A DNA stretch of 64,000 bases from Brevibacillus fluminis (GCF_003710825.1 NZ_RHHQ01000021.1:62001-126000), one strand, 5' to 3'. Shown: positions 8,548-16,929, numbered from the stretch's first letter. Translations and numbers: made by a program. The notes: a model not told the origin generated them from the sequence alone.

Positions 8548-9831
8548 GTGCTTCTATCGGAATTGGAAGAAAAGAAATTAACGGAGCTGTACAAGCTGGC
8601 TAAGGAGTTTCAGATTCCGTACTATTCGCAAATGAAGAAGAAAGAGCTGATATTTGCGATTTTGCGGGCACGTGCTGAACGTGACGGCTTGATGTTTATG
8701 GAAGGCGTTTTAGAGATTTTGTCGGAAGGGTACGGCTTCCTGCGTCCGATCAATTATCTCCCGAGTTCCGAGGATATCTACATTTCCCAATCGCAGATCC
8801 GCAGATTTGATCTGCGGATGGGCGATGTGGTATCGGGTAAAGCGCGTCCGCCAAAAGAAAACGAACGGTATTTCGGGCTTTTGCAAGTGGAAGCCGTCAA
8901 CGGAGAAGACCCTGAACAGGCATCCGAGCGTCTGCACTTCCCCGCCTTAACACCGCTCTATCCTCAGAAAAAGCTCGTTCTCGAAACGGCACCTTCCAAG
9001 CTTTCCGTTCGCTTGATGGATTTGATCGCGCCTGTCGGCTTAGGGCAACGCGGTCTGATCGTAGCGCCTCCGAAAGCGGGAAAAACCATGCTGTTAAAAG
9101 AAATCGCCAACAGCATTACGGAAAACCATCCCGATATTCATTTGTTCGTTCTCCTGATCGATGAACGTCCGGAAGAAGTGACCGATATGCAGCGCTCCGT
9201 AAAAGGTGAGGTCGTCGCTTCGACCTTCGATGAACTTCCGGAAAACCACATCAAAGTGGCGGAATTGGTATTGGAACGGGCAAAACGTTTGGTTGAGCAC
9301 AAAAAGGACGTCGTCATCCTGCTTGATTCCATTACCCGCCTTGCGCGTGCGTATAACCTGGTGATTCCTCCAAGCGGACGGACACTGTCTGGCGGTATTG
9401 ATCCAGCTGCGTTCCACCGTCCCAAACGGTTCTTCGGTTCGGCCCGCAACATTGAAGAGGGCGGTAGCCTGACGATTTTGGCGACTGCTCTGGTCGAAAC
9501 TGGCTCCCGGATGGACGACGTGATTTACGAGGAGTTTAAGGGAACAGGTAACATGGAGCTTCATTTGGATCGCAAGCTGGCAGAGCGCCGTATTTTCCCG
9601 GCGATCGATATTCGTCGTTCGGGAACGCGTCGTGAGGAACTGCTTTTGTCCAAAGAAGAACTGGAAAAGCTGTGGGCGATTCGTAAAAACATGAACGAAA
9701 GCCACGACTTCATCGATAATTTCATCAAAAAGCTAGGAGATACCAAGACGAACGCTGAGTTCATGCAAACGCTGGAAACCGCGCCTGCGAGATCGACGGC
9801 GAAACAGTCTGGCAACCCGACGGTGAGTTAA
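8548..9831 (+). CDS. rho: Transcription termination factor Rho
   Basis: Hexameric RNA helicase that terminates transcription of untranslated RNA. At 427 residues it has the Rho N-terminal helical segment (1-45), an S1/cold-shock RNA-binding fold (about 50-120) and the RecA-like ATPase core. Walker A is APPKAGKT at 173-180 and the Walker B region is VVILLDSITRLARAYN. GTG 8548 follows GGAGGAGG. It ends at an intrinsic terminator whose stem includes the stop codon. Confidence 0.97.
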   Translation: MLLSELEEKKLTELYKLAKEFQIPYYSQMKKKELIFAILRARAERDGLMFMEGVLEILSEGYGFLRPINYLPSSEDIYISQSQIRRFDLRMGDVVSGKARPPKENERYFGLLQVEAVNGEDPEQASERLHFPALTPLYPQKKLVLETAPSKLSVRLMDLIAPVGLGQRGLIVAPPKAGKTMLLKEIANSITENHPDIHLFVLLIDERPEEVTDMQRSVKGEVVASTFDELPENHIKVAELVLERAKRLVEHKKDVVILLDSITRLARAYNLVIPPSGRTLSGGIDPAAFHRPKRFFGSARNIEEGGSLTILATALVETGSRMDDVIYEEFKGTGNMELHLDRKLAERRIFPAIDIRRSGTRREELLLSKEELEKLWAIRKNMNESHDFIDNFIKKLGDTKTNAEFMQTLETAPARSTAKQSGNPTVS

Positions 9832-9851
9832 CGCTCACCGTCATTTTTTTT
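9819..9851 (+). terminator. Terminator overlapping the rho stop codon
   Basis: GACGGTGAG (9819-9827) pairs perfectly with CTCACCGTC (9834-9842), followed by A and eight Ts. The loop contains the rho TAA. Confidence 0.85.
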
Positions 9852-9900
9852 AGACGGATGAATAGACTGATAGAGTAGATTCGACTAAGGGGGCTGCTAG

Positions 9901-10812
9901 ATGGGTGGCGTTGGGATTGCTGCGGATATGCCGAATTGGACCGACCAGGGGGAAGCGAAGCGCTTCGTCATTGAGCAGACGCTCGCACAAGCGCTCAATC
10001 CGTTTTCATCCTGGCAGAAGGGAAATAAGCCGGATCAACAGCAAAGATCGACCGTGATGATGTATGCGGTGCAGTCGGGGGACACCCTTTCCTCGATCGC
10101 GGGGACATATGGGATGACGCTCAGTGAGTTGATGGCTCAAAATAAAATCGACAATCCCAATCTGGTTAGCATCGGGATGCGGCTTACGATTCGAAAAGAC
10201 GGGATCGTGCACATGGTAAGCCAGGGGGAGACGCTGGAACGTATCGCACAGCGTTATGGAATTTCTGCGGAGGAAATCATTGTGCGCAACCCGCTCGTGA
10301 AAATATTGGACAACCAGCTGTACGTCGGCCAAAAAATTTACATACCGACGCCTGAGGCTCCTTCCGTGCAAGCCGGAAGCTTTCAAGCGAGACGAGAAAT
10401 GGCGGAAGCGGCCAACCGCTTGGCCATGCGCGGTCTGCGGATGAAGTGGCCGGTTGCCGAACCGACGATTACGAGTGGATTTGGAGCGCGGTGGGGAAAG
10501 ATGCATAAGGGTGTTGACCTGTGGAATGAAAAAGAAGAAAACACGCCGATTACGGCGGCGCGGGCAGGGATTGTCGTGGAGGCGGGCGTTCATAGCGACT
10601 ACGGTGATTTGGTCATCATCGACCATGGCAACGGCTTGCAGAGCTACTATGCGCATATGGGGAAAATCGGCGTCTCCGTCGGGCAGGCCGTGCTGGCGGG
10701 AGATGTTCTGGGCTATATGGGACGAACCGGGGATGCCACAGGCTATCATCTTCATTTTGAGATTCGGCAGGATAACATACCGGTCAATCCGCTGCCGTTT
10801 TTACCGCGCTAG
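9901..10812 (+). CDS. LysM-LysM-M23 metallopeptidase without signal peptide
   Basis: Predicted peptidoglycan-binding zinc endopeptidase of 303 residues. Two LysM modules (about 54-97 and 102-149) are followed by a LytM/M23 domain (about 183-303). All M23 residues are present: His202 and Asp206 in KMHKGVDL, His252 in YYAHM, and His283/His285 in YHLHFE. The oddity is the N-terminus, which is acidic and polar with no hydrophobic segment. An in-frame TAG lies immediately before ATG 9901, so no longer leader is possible. AAGGGGG supports the start. It may act in a spore or mother-cell compartment or leave by a non-Sec route; that is speculation. Nothing shows its regulation. Confidence 0.88.
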   Translation: MGGVGIAADMPNWTDQGEAKRFVIEQTLAQALNPFSSWQKGNKPDQQQRSTVMMYAVQSGDTLSSIAGTYGMTLSELMAQNKIDNPNLVSIGMRLTIRKDGIVHMVSQGETLERIAQRYGISAEEIIVRNPLVKILDNQLYVGQKIYIPTPEAPSVQAGSFQARREMAEAANRLAMRGLRMKWPVAEPTITSGFGARWGKMHKGVDLWNEKEENTPITAARAGIVVEAGVHSDYGDLVIIDHGNGLQSYYAHMGKIGVSVGQAVLAGDVLGYMGRTGDATGYHLHFEIRQDNIPVNPLPFLPR

Positions 10813-10852
10813 GGAAGGTTTGCTAAGGAAAATCGTACATGCACCGCCTCAG

Positions 10853-10881
10853 TTTACTTTGCCTTCCCAGTACGTTACAAT
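10853..10881 (+). promoter_or_regulatory. Promoter of the radical SAM gene
   Basis: TTTACT at 10853-10858, a 17-base spacer and TACAAT at 10876-10881. Confidence 0.5.
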
Positions 10882-10911
10882 GGCGGAAGCAAAGAAGTGA
10901 GGCGATTTTTC

Positions 10912-12177
10912 ATGTATTTGGTATATGCGGATCAGAACGGACAAGTGTACGATCATCCCGGTTTATGGGCGATCGCACGAAATGGAGATATATTGACAGA
11001 AGTTTTGGAGGAAGAGCTAATTCCGCTTCCGGAAGGCTCGACGATGGTGAGTTTGCCTGATACCGTTCCGGTGGGAATGGATCCGGAAACCGGAGAGATG
11101 ACCAAGCTGGACGGCTGCAGCGCAGTCGGCGCTTTGGTGCCACAAGGGTTTACCCGTCTTCTCCTGCCTGGTTATATCAAAACGTCTAAGGAATCGAAGA
11201 TGCCCCTGTTCGGCTATACAGCAGTTGTGTGGAAAGACGGCGGTTTTTGGGTGGCTGCCCGCAAAAGCGATGAACCGCACAAATGGAACCCGATGAATTT
11301 CCCGATGGACGAGCTGCGTTCCCGTGTAGAGAGTACGCTCAAGCAATTTCCGGAAAACAGGATTTTGAACCATCTTTCCCATTGCGCACTTGAATATGAA
11401 TGCTTGACGGCATCCAATAACTTTTTCCACCGTTGGGAAGGAAGCTTGCCGGTATCGTATACCTGTAACGCGGGCTGTTACGGATGCATTTCCGAACAGC
11501 CGGATGACAGCGGCTTCCCGTCGCCGCAGACGCGCATGAATTTCAAGCCAACGGAAGATGAGCTGGTGGAAGTGATGCTTCATCATCTTCAGACGCCGGA
11601 GAGTATCATCAGTTTCGGCCAAGGCTGCGAAGGCGAGCCGTCCACGATGGCGTCCATCATTGTACCAGCCATGCGGCGCGTGCGTGCCCAGACTGACATG
11701 GGCTTTATCAACATCAACACGAATGCAGGCCTGACCGATCATATTAAAGGGATCGTGGATGCCGGGCTTGATCTGATGCGCATCAGTATTATTAGCGCAA
11801 TCGACGAGCATTATAATGCGTATTACCGACCGCGCGGCTATACGCTTGAGAACGTCGCGCGATCAGCCGAGTACGCTGCGGCAAAAGGGGTGTACACCTC
11901 GATCAACTATCTCTGCTTCCCTGGCGTCTTCGACCGTGAAGAAGAGATGGAAGCGATGATCAGCTTCATCAAACGGACAGGCATCAAGCTGATTCAAATG
12001 CGTAATCTGAATATCGATCCGGAGAGCTATCTGGCGATGATCCCGAAAGCGCAGGGCGAAGTATTCGGGATGAAGCAAGCGATCGAAATCTATCAGGAAG
12101 AATTGCCGGATGTTATCATCGGCTCCTTCACCCATGTTCCTCCTTCCGAATTGCAGAGAAGGAAAAAGATGGTGTAG
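10912..12177 (+). CDS. Uncharacterised radical SAM protein
   Basis: A 421-residue protein with a radical SAM core. The cluster-binding motif CNAGCYGC places Cys185, Cys189 and Cys192 in CX3CX2C, about 180 residues in. That leaves an unusually long N-terminal region of unknown fold. SFGQGCEGEP resembles the GGE-type SAM-binding motif. It has its own promoter, and rpmE follows with another, so it looks monocistronic. Substrate and reaction cannot be named from sequence. There is no precursor-peptide ORF or maturase partner next to it that would suggest RiPP modification. ATG 10912 is preferred over GTG 10897 because GTGAGG is then a ribosome binding site at normal spacing. Confidence 0.85.
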   Translation: MYLVYADQNGQVYDHPGLWAIARNGDILTEVLEEELIPLPEGSTMVSLPDTVPVGMDPETGEMTKLDGCSAVGALVPQGFTRLLLPGYIKTSKESKMPLFGYTAVVWKDGGFWVAARKSDEPHKWNPMNFPMDELRSRVESTLKQFPENRILNHLSHCALEYECLTASNNFFHRWEGSLPVSYTCNAGCYGCISEQPDDSGFPSPQTRMNFKPTEDELVEVMLHHLQTPESIISFGQGCEGEPSTMASIIVPAMRRVRAQTDMGFININTNAGLTDHIKGIVDAGLDLMRISIISAIDEHYNAYYRPRGYTLENVARSAEYAAAKGVYTSINYLCFPGVFDREEEMEAMISFIKRTGIKLIQMRNLNIDPESYLAMIPKAQGEVFGMKQAIEIYQEELPDVIIGSFTHVPPSELQRRKKMV

Positions 12178-12190
12178 CAAAAGCTGGCTC

Positions 12191-12219
12191 TTGCATTCGA
12201 CCATTTTGCATGTTAGTAT
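12191..12219 (+). promoter_or_regulatory. Promoter of rpmE
   Basis: TTGCAT at 12191-12196, a 17-base spacer and TAGTAT at 12214-12219, 64 bases before rpmE. Confidence 0.5.
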
Positions 12220-12282
12220 TCTTTTATTGTGTAAATTAACTCTGTTTCGGGAAACGATTCAGGGCGGAAAGAGGCGAGAAGA

Positions 12283-12483
12283 ATGAAACAAGGTATTCAT
12301 CCTAAGTACAATCTCGTAAAAGTAACGTGTGCATGCGGTAACGAATTCGAATCCGGTTCCGTTAAGCAAGCTCTCCGCGTAGAGATTTGCTCCAACTGCC
12401 ACCCGTTCTTTACTGGTAAACAAAAATTCGTTGATGCTGGTGGACGTGTAGACCGCTTCAAACGCAAATACAACCTTTCCTAA
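12283..12483 (+). CDS. rpmE: 50S ribosomal protein L31 (zinc-binding form)
   Basis: Large-subunit ribosomal protein bridging to the small subunit. This 66-residue protein is the C+ form: Cys16, Cys18, Cys36 and Cys39 (CAC and CSNC) would bind a zinc ion, unlike the zinc-free YtiA-type paralogue. It starts MKQGIHPKYN, typical of the family. ATG 12283 follows AAAGAGGCGAG. It is bounded by its own promoter and a strong terminator. Its place downstream of rho, here with the radical SAM gene and peptidase inserted between, recalls the B. subtilis order. Confidence 0.97.
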   Translation: MKQGIHPKYNLVKVTCACGNEFESGSVKQALRVEICSNCHPFFTGKQKFVDAGGRVDRFKRKYNLS

Positions 12484-12502
12484 TCGGCAACGACTGGAAA
12501 GC

Positions 12503-12544
12503 AAACAAGGCCAGATAGTGAAAGCTATCTGGTCTTGTTTTTTC
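12503..12544 (+). terminator. Terminator after rpmE
   Basis: AAACAAGGCCAGATAG pairs with CTATCTGGTCTTGTTT around a 6-base loop, followed by TTTTC. The A-rich 5' side makes it usable in both directions. Confidence 0.88.
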
Positions 12545-12621
12545 GGTCATGCGACAAACTGGTTGATGCGATCGAACGATTTTCACAAGCAAAAAAGTTG
12601 GGAAATAAATAGTTCGAACGA

Positions 12622-12650
12622 TTGGCGAATCTGACGCGAGATGCTATGAT
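12622..12650 (+). promoter_or_regulatory. Promoter of tdk
   Basis: TTGGCG at 12622-12627, a 17-base spacer and TATGAT at 12645-12650. Confidence 0.6.
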
Positions 12651-12704
12651 GGACAAGCGATCATGAGCATTCTTGAATACTTTGTAAATATTGGTGATGA
12701 TTCC

Positions 12705-13316
12705 ATGTACTTTATGAAACAGAACGGTTGGATTGAAGTCATCTGCGGCTGTATGTTTTCCGGCAAAAGCGAGGAGCTGATTCGCCGGATTCGTCGCGCC
12801 AAAATTGCGAAGCTGCGGGTGCAAGTATTTAAACCGCGCATTGATGATCGGTACCATGCAATGGCGGTCGTGTCCCATAATGGTGTCATGGAAGATGCGG
12901 TAGCCGTTAGTTCTGCACGGGACGTGCTGGAGCTTGTGAAGCCGGACACCGATGTCGTGGCGTTTGATGAAGTTCAGTTTTTTGACGACGAAATCATTGA
13001 AGTGTGCCAGTATCTGGCGGACAGTGGCGTCCGTGTCATCTGTGCTGGACTTGACCAAGATTTCCGCGGAGAGCCGTTCGGGGTGACGCCGATCCTCCTT
13101 GCAGTAGCCGAGTACACGACTAAGCTGGAAGCGATCTGCGCCGTTTGTGGCAGCCCCGCTACGCGCACGCAGCGCCTCTTGAACAATGAGCCGGCTGATT
13201 ACCACGACCCGATCATCTTGGTTGGGACGGCGGAGAGCTATGAAGCCAGATGCCGTCATTGCCACCAAATCCCGGGGAAACCAGGGCTCGTCAAGGAAGC
13301 GGCGAAACAAGCCTAA
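12705..13316 (+). CDS. tdk: Thymidine kinase
   Basis: Phosphorylates thymidine for salvage into dTMP. The 203 residues match the type II (tetrameric) bacterial family. The P-loop is GCMFSGKS at 15-22, catalytic Glu89 lies in FDEVQFF, and a zinc site is formed by Cys145, Cys148, Cys183 and Cys186. The frame extends upstream to 12663, but the family begins M-Y-x-M-K-Q, so ATG 12705 with GGTGATG six bases before was chosen. Between rpmE and prfA as in B. subtilis. Confidence 0.96.
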   Translation: MYFMKQNGWIEVICGCMFSGKSEELIRRIRRAKIAKLRVQVFKPRIDDRYHAMAVVSHNGVMEDAVAVSSARDVLELVKPDTDVVAFDEVQFFDDEIIEVCQYLADSGVRVICAGLDQDFRGEPFGVTPILLAVAEYTTKLEAICAVCGSPATRTQRLLNNEPADYHDPIILVGTAESYEARCRHCHQIPGKPGLVKEAAKQA

Positions 13317-13332
13317 TTCATCATTTGTCAGC

Positions 13333-13408
13333 CAAAAAGCCACTTTTCTTTTTTGCATGGGCGTGTTCTTCATTGCGCACACTAGGCAAAACAGGAGGTG
13401 GCTTTTTG
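13333..13408 (+). promoter_or_regulatory. Inverted repeat covering the lipoprotein ribosome binding site
   Basis: CAAAAAGCCAC (13333-13343) and GTGGCTTTTTG (13398-13408) are perfect 11-bp inverted repeats 54 bases apart. The second arm begins at the last G of the AGGAGG site (13393-13398). A TTTTTGCATGGG direct repeat lies at both ends (near 13350 and 13403). Pairing could serve as a terminator for tdk (T-run after the right arm) or hide the ribosome binding site. Confidence 0.5.
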
Positions 13409-13409
13409 C

Positions 13410-13841
13410 ATGGGTACAAATTCCCGTCTGCATAAAAGTACTGTCTTACTTATAACTGCCGTGCTGTCCCTGACCGTGCTTGGCGGCTGCAATACGTATC
13501 GGGCCCAGCAAAACGAACAGTCGGCGACACCTGGGGCCAATCGTGAAACGTTGATGGGGCGTAATCAAAACCCAAACATTCTGGTTGGGAAGCATAGCGT
13601 CCGCAATTATTCTGTCGATGAAAAAAACCTGGAGATGGTGGTGAAGAGCGTGCCTGGTGTTGAAGGCGCACGCGTTTCAGTCAGCGGCGGAAACGCCTAT
13701 GTGACGCTGGATCTCGCCCCAAACGTTACGGCGCAACATGCCCGGGACATCGAGCGGCAGGTCATTGCGAATCTAGTCCAGAAGGCGCCGCGCTACGACT
13801 ATCATTTGACCTCCAACGATGGCGTACATGTGACACCGTAA
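13410..13841 (+). CDS. YhcN/YlaJ-family sporulation lipoprotein
   Basis: A 143-residue predicted lipoprotein. It has a signal peptide with the lipobox LGGC, so the mature protein would be anchored at Cys and exported. The body carries the YhcN/YlaJ pattern: a spacer rich in Asn, Gln and Arg, then a BON-like segment around VKSVPGVEGARVSVSGGNAYVTLDL. Family members are spore-associated membrane lipoproteins. ATG 13410 is used because AGGAGG lies 11 bases before it; GTG 13398 overlaps that site. An independent terminator follows. Confidence 0.85.
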   Translation: MGTNSRLHKSTVLLITAVLSLTVLGGCNTYRAQQNEQSATPGANRETLMGRNQNPNILVGKHSVRNYSVDEKNLEMVVKSVPGVEGARVSVSGGNAYVTLDLAPNVTAQHARDIERQVIANLVQKAPRYDYHLTSNDGVHVTP

Positions 13842-13857
13842 CGCACGCAATCCGAGT

Positions 13858-13888
13858 TGTTGATGCCTTGGCATTGACAGCTTTTTTC
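13858..13888 (+). terminator. Terminator after the lipoprotein gene
   Basis: GTTGATGC (13859-13866), loop CTTG, GCATTGAC (13871-13878), with two G-T wobbles, then AGC and six Ts. Confidence 0.7.
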
Positions 13889-13889
13889 T

Positions 13890-13918
13890 TTGACTTTTCA
13901 AGGGTTTTTTCCTATAAT
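13890..13918 (+). promoter_or_regulatory. Promoter of prfA
   Basis: TTGACT at 13890-13895, a 17-base spacer and a consensus TATAAT at 13913-13918. It starts immediately after the preceding terminator. Confidence 0.8.
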
Positions 13919-13960
13919 TTTAATGTTAACCATCATTCATCTTACATGGGGTGAAGTGCA

Positions 13961-15034
13961 GTGTTTGATCGCTTATCAGCAGTTGAAGAGCGTTATGAAG
14001 AAGTGAATAACTTATTGTGTGACCCCGATGTCATCAGCGATACAAAGCGTTTGCGTGAATTATCGATTGAACAGCGTTCCTTGGAAGAAACGGTTACCGT
14101 TTATCGTGAATATAAATCTGTCACAGAGCAGTTGGATGGCGCCAAAATGATGCTGGACGACAAGCTCGACGATGAAATGCGCGAAATGGTGAAGTCCGAG
14201 ATTGCTGATTTGAACAAGCAGAAGGAACAGCTGGAGCACAAACTGAAAATTCTGCTGCTTCCTAAAGACCCTAACGACGACAAGAACGTAATCGTTGAGG
14301 TTCGCGGGGCAGCTGGCGGCGATGAAGCCGCACTGTTTGCATCCGATCTGTACCGCATGTACACCCGCTATGCTGAGCGTCAGGGCTTTAAAGTCGAAGT
14401 GATCGAAGCCAACGAGACAGAGCTTGGTGGCTACAAGGAGATCATTTTCTCTGTGAGCGGACAAGGCGCTTACAGCAAGCTGAAATTCGAAAGCGGCGCG
14501 CATCGCGTGCAGCGTATTCCTTCGACCGAATCGGGCGGTCGCATCCATACGTCTACCTCGACCGTGCTCGTTTTGCCTGAGGCGGAAGAAGTGGAAGTGG
14601 AAGTGAACGAAAAGGATATCCGGATCGATACGTTCTGTTCCAGCGGTGCCGGCGGACAGAGCGTCAATACGACCAAGTCCGCTGTTCGTGTGACTCACAT
14701 CCCGACGGGTATCGTCGTATCTTGCCAGGATGAGAAATCGCAGCACTCCAACAAGGATAAAGCGTTGCGTGTACTGCGTGCGCGTCTGTTTGACTTCCAT
14801 CAGCAGCAAGCGATGGCCGAGCAAGACGCAACACGCAAAAGCTTGGTGGGGACAGGTGACCGTTCGGAACGGATTCGCACCTATAACTTCCCGCAAAGCC
14901 GCGTGACTGATCACCGCATCGGCATGACGCTCCACCGTTTGGAAAGCATTTTGTCCGGCGAGCTGGATGAAGTGATCGACAACTTGATCATGCATGAGCA
15001 AACTGAGCTTTTGCAAAGCCAAGGTGTCGTGTAA
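13961..15034 (+). CDS. prfA: Peptide chain release factor 1
   Basis: Recognises UAA and UAG stop codons and triggers peptide release. The 357 residues include the GGQ motif at 231-233, whose Gln is the PrmC methylation site, and PST at 187-189 in the position of the RF1 codon-reading P-x-T motif. This separates it from RF2. GTG 13961 follows GGGGTGA. The next gene, prmC, starts two bases after the stop codon, which fits coupled synthesis of the factor and its modifying enzyme. Confidence 0.97.
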   Translation: MFDRLSAVEERYEEVNNLLCDPDVISDTKRLRELSIEQRSLEETVTVYREYKSVTEQLDGAKMMLDDKLDDEMREMVKSEIADLNKQKEQLEHKLKILLLPKDPNDDKNVIVEVRGAAGGDEAALFASDLYRMYTRYAERQGFKVEVIEANETELGGYKEIIFSVSGQGAYSKLKFESGAHRVQRIPSTESGGRIHTSTSTVLVLPEAEEVEVEVNEKDIRIDTFCSSGAGGQSVNTTKSAVRVTHIPTGIVVSCQDEKSQHSNKDKALRVLRARLFDFHQQQAMAEQDATRKSLVGTGDRSERIRTYNFPQSRVTDHRIGMTLHRLESILSGELDEVIDNLIMHEQTELLQSQGVV

Positions 15035-15035
15035 T

Positions 15036-15923
15036 ATGGTACAGCCAACAACAATTCGAGAAGCCCTGCTCCGGGCTTCTTCCTTTTTACAGGAGCATGG
15101 CTGCAGGGACCCGCGGTTTGAGGCCGAGCTGCTGCTGCGTCATGTGCTCGACATGGAGCGGGCAAGCTTTCTCGCCTCATTGCCTGACCCGATGCCGGAT
15201 GGAGCGGCTGAGCGGTTCCAAGCGCTTTGTGAGCGCCGGGCAGCACAAGAACCGCTGCAGTATGTGATCGGGACCCAAGAGTTTTTCGGGCGTGAATTTC
15301 TCGTTCGTCCCGGTGTGCTGATTCCGCGGCCGGAAACAGAAATCCTCATCGAGAAGGTGCTCCAGTACGCGGACAGGATGTGGACAAAGGAAAGCGAGCT
15401 TGCGGCTGTGGATATCGGCACGGGCAGCGGCGCGATCGCGTTGACACTAGCAAGCGAGAGACCACTTTGGGCGGTTTCAACCGTCGACTTGTCCACAGAT
15501 GCGATCGAGATTGCCCGCGACAACGCCAAACGACTTGGGCTTGGGGATAAGGTGAGATTTTTACATGGCGACTTGCTGGAGCCGCTCCTTTTGCATGGGG
15601 AACAGGTCGATGTGCTTGTCTCCAATCCACCGTATATCCCAAGCAGCGATGTATTGGAGCTCGATCGTGAAGTGAAGGAGTACGAGCCGTTGCTCGCGCT
15701 TGACGGTGGTGAAGACGGCTTAAATTGCTATCGACGCTTATGTGAGGCGCTGCCTGCCGTGTTGAAGGAGCAGGCGTTGGTGGCATTTGAGGTGGGGATT
15801 CACCAAGCCCAGGACGTTGCCCGGCTGATGATGGCAAGCGGTGTGATCGACGAAACGGCTATCGTTCCTGACTTGGCGGGCATCGACCGCATTGTAGTAG
15901 GTGTACGAAAACAAAAAAGTTAA
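15036..15923 (+). CDS. prmC: Release factor glutamine methyltransferase
   Basis: Methylates the Gln of the GGQ motif in release factors using S-adenosylmethionine. It has 295 residues with a helical N-terminal domain, SAM-binding DIGTGSG at 126-132 and the catalytic NPPY at 197-200. I use ATG 15036, nine bases after AAGGTG. The frame also opens at 14994 inside prfA, but homologues do not extend that far. The spoIIR promoter begins only nine bases after its stop. Confidence 0.96.
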   Translation: MVQPTTIREALLRASSFLQEHGCRDPRFEAELLLRHVLDMERASFLASLPDPMPDGAAERFQALCERRAAQEPLQYVIGTQEFFGREFLVRPGVLIPRPETEILIEKVLQYADRMWTKESELAAVDIGTGSGAIALTLASERPLWAVSTVDLSTDAIEIARDNAKRLGLGDKVRFLHGDLLEPLLLHGEQVDVLVSNPPYIPSSDVLELDREVKEYEPLLALDGGEDGLNCYRRLCEALPAVLKEQALVAFEVGIHQAQDVARLMMASGVIDETAIVPDLAGIDRIVVGVRKQKS

Positions 15924-15931
15924 AACTGTGT

Positions 15932-15961
15932 GTATATTCCTTCCATTGCCTGTCCATACTG
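15932..15961 (+). promoter_or_regulatory. Sigma-F type promoter of spoIIR
   Basis: GTATA at 15932-15936, a 15-base spacer and GTCCATACTG at 15952-15961 match the sigma-F pattern (GYWTA, about 15, GGnnAnAnT) with one mismatch. spoIIR is a sigma-F gene in B. subtilis. Confidence 0.7.
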
Positions 15962-16024
15962 ACGACTAGAGAGATACAAGAGAAACAAAAACAAGCGTCA
16001 GTATTTGAGGGGAGACGATGAAAG

Positions 16025-16870
16025 ATGAAACGGTTCTTACTGGTAGTGTTTTCGTTGGTAATCGCCACGATGTGCTGGGAGCAGCAGCGTTCGTCAGCCA
16101 ATGTGCTGGATAACGGGCCGATCCCGCAGGAATCCATTCGTTTGCGCATCATTGCCAATAGTGATTCTGTTACAGACCAATGGTTAAAACGTGAAGTAAG
16201 AGACGCGATCGTCGCCCAGATGAACACCTGGGTCAAAGAAATCGGCTCCTATGACGAAGCGCGCCAAGTGGTGGCCAAGCGTTTGCCGGAACTGCAAAAG
16301 CTTGTGGATAAAACCATCAAAGCCCGCGGATTTTCCTACCCAGCTGTGGTTGATTTTGGTCAAGTGCCGTTCCCGACCAAGCTGTACGGTTCCTATGTGT
16401 ATCCAGCTGGCAATTATGAAGCGCTCCGTGTGCGAATTGGTGAAGCGGAAGGCCAAAACTGGTGGTGTGTGTTGTTTCCGCCACTGTGCTTCATCGATAT
16501 GGCCAATGGCGATGCGGTAGCACATGCCGAAGAGAAGTCGGGAGCAAAATCCCAACAATCGGCATCTTCAAACGAGCCATCGTCTTTCGAACAGAAGGCA
16601 GGCCAAGAAAAAATGGATGACACGTATCAAAGCATAGATGAAGAGCGCTCGCTATTGCGGGCAGAGCGTTGGATGCAGCCAGCTGAACTTGTCCACAGCG
16701 AAGGTGAAACGAAAGCGGAAACGACACCTGAGACAAGCGAGCCACGTGCAGCAAACGTTGAGCTGGAAGCAAAAACTGAACCGATTGCAACTGCGATGAC
16801 GGTCGAGCAACCAGCGCCAAAGGTGGAAGTGCGGTTTTTCCTCTGGGACAAACTGGCCGCCTTGTTTTAA
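16025..16870 (+). CDS. spoIIR: Stage II sporulation protein R
   Basis: Signal protein secreted by the forespore that triggers SpoIIGA to process pro-sigma-E in the mother cell. The N-terminus is a membrane/signal segment (about 3-17). The conserved core runs through RLRIIANSDS near residue 39 to WWCVLFPPLCF at 146-156. A Glu/Ser/Thr-rich linker of about 100 residues (about 165-266) follows, then a short conserved end EVRFFLWDKL. The linker is longer than I recall for B. subtilis SpoIIR. ATG 16025 is nine bases after GAGGGGAGA. It has a matching sigma-F promoter and its own terminator. Confidence 0.93.
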   Translation: MKRFLLVVFSLVIATMCWEQQRSSANVLDNGPIPQESIRLRIIANSDSVTDQWLKREVRDAIVAQMNTWVKEIGSYDEARQVVAKRLPELQKLVDKTIKARGFSYPAVVDFGQVPFPTKLYGSYVYPAGNYEALRVRIGEAEGQNWWCVLFPPLCFIDMANGDAVAHAEEKSGAKSQQSASSNEPSSFEQKAGQEKMDDTYQSIDEERSLLRAERWMQPAELVHSEGETKAETTPETSEPRAANVELEAKTEPIATAMTVEQPAPKVEVRFFLWDKLAALF

Positions 16871-16897
16871 CGCAGTACCTAACGATGCTCCCCCTCC

Positions 16898-16922
16898 CCT
16901 ACCTTTCGAGGTAGGTTTTTTT
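16898..16922 (+). terminator. Terminator after spoIIR
   Basis: CCTACCT and AGGTAGG form a perfect stem with a TTCG-type loop, followed by seven Ts. Confidence 0.85.
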
Positions 16923-16929
16923 CGTTGGT

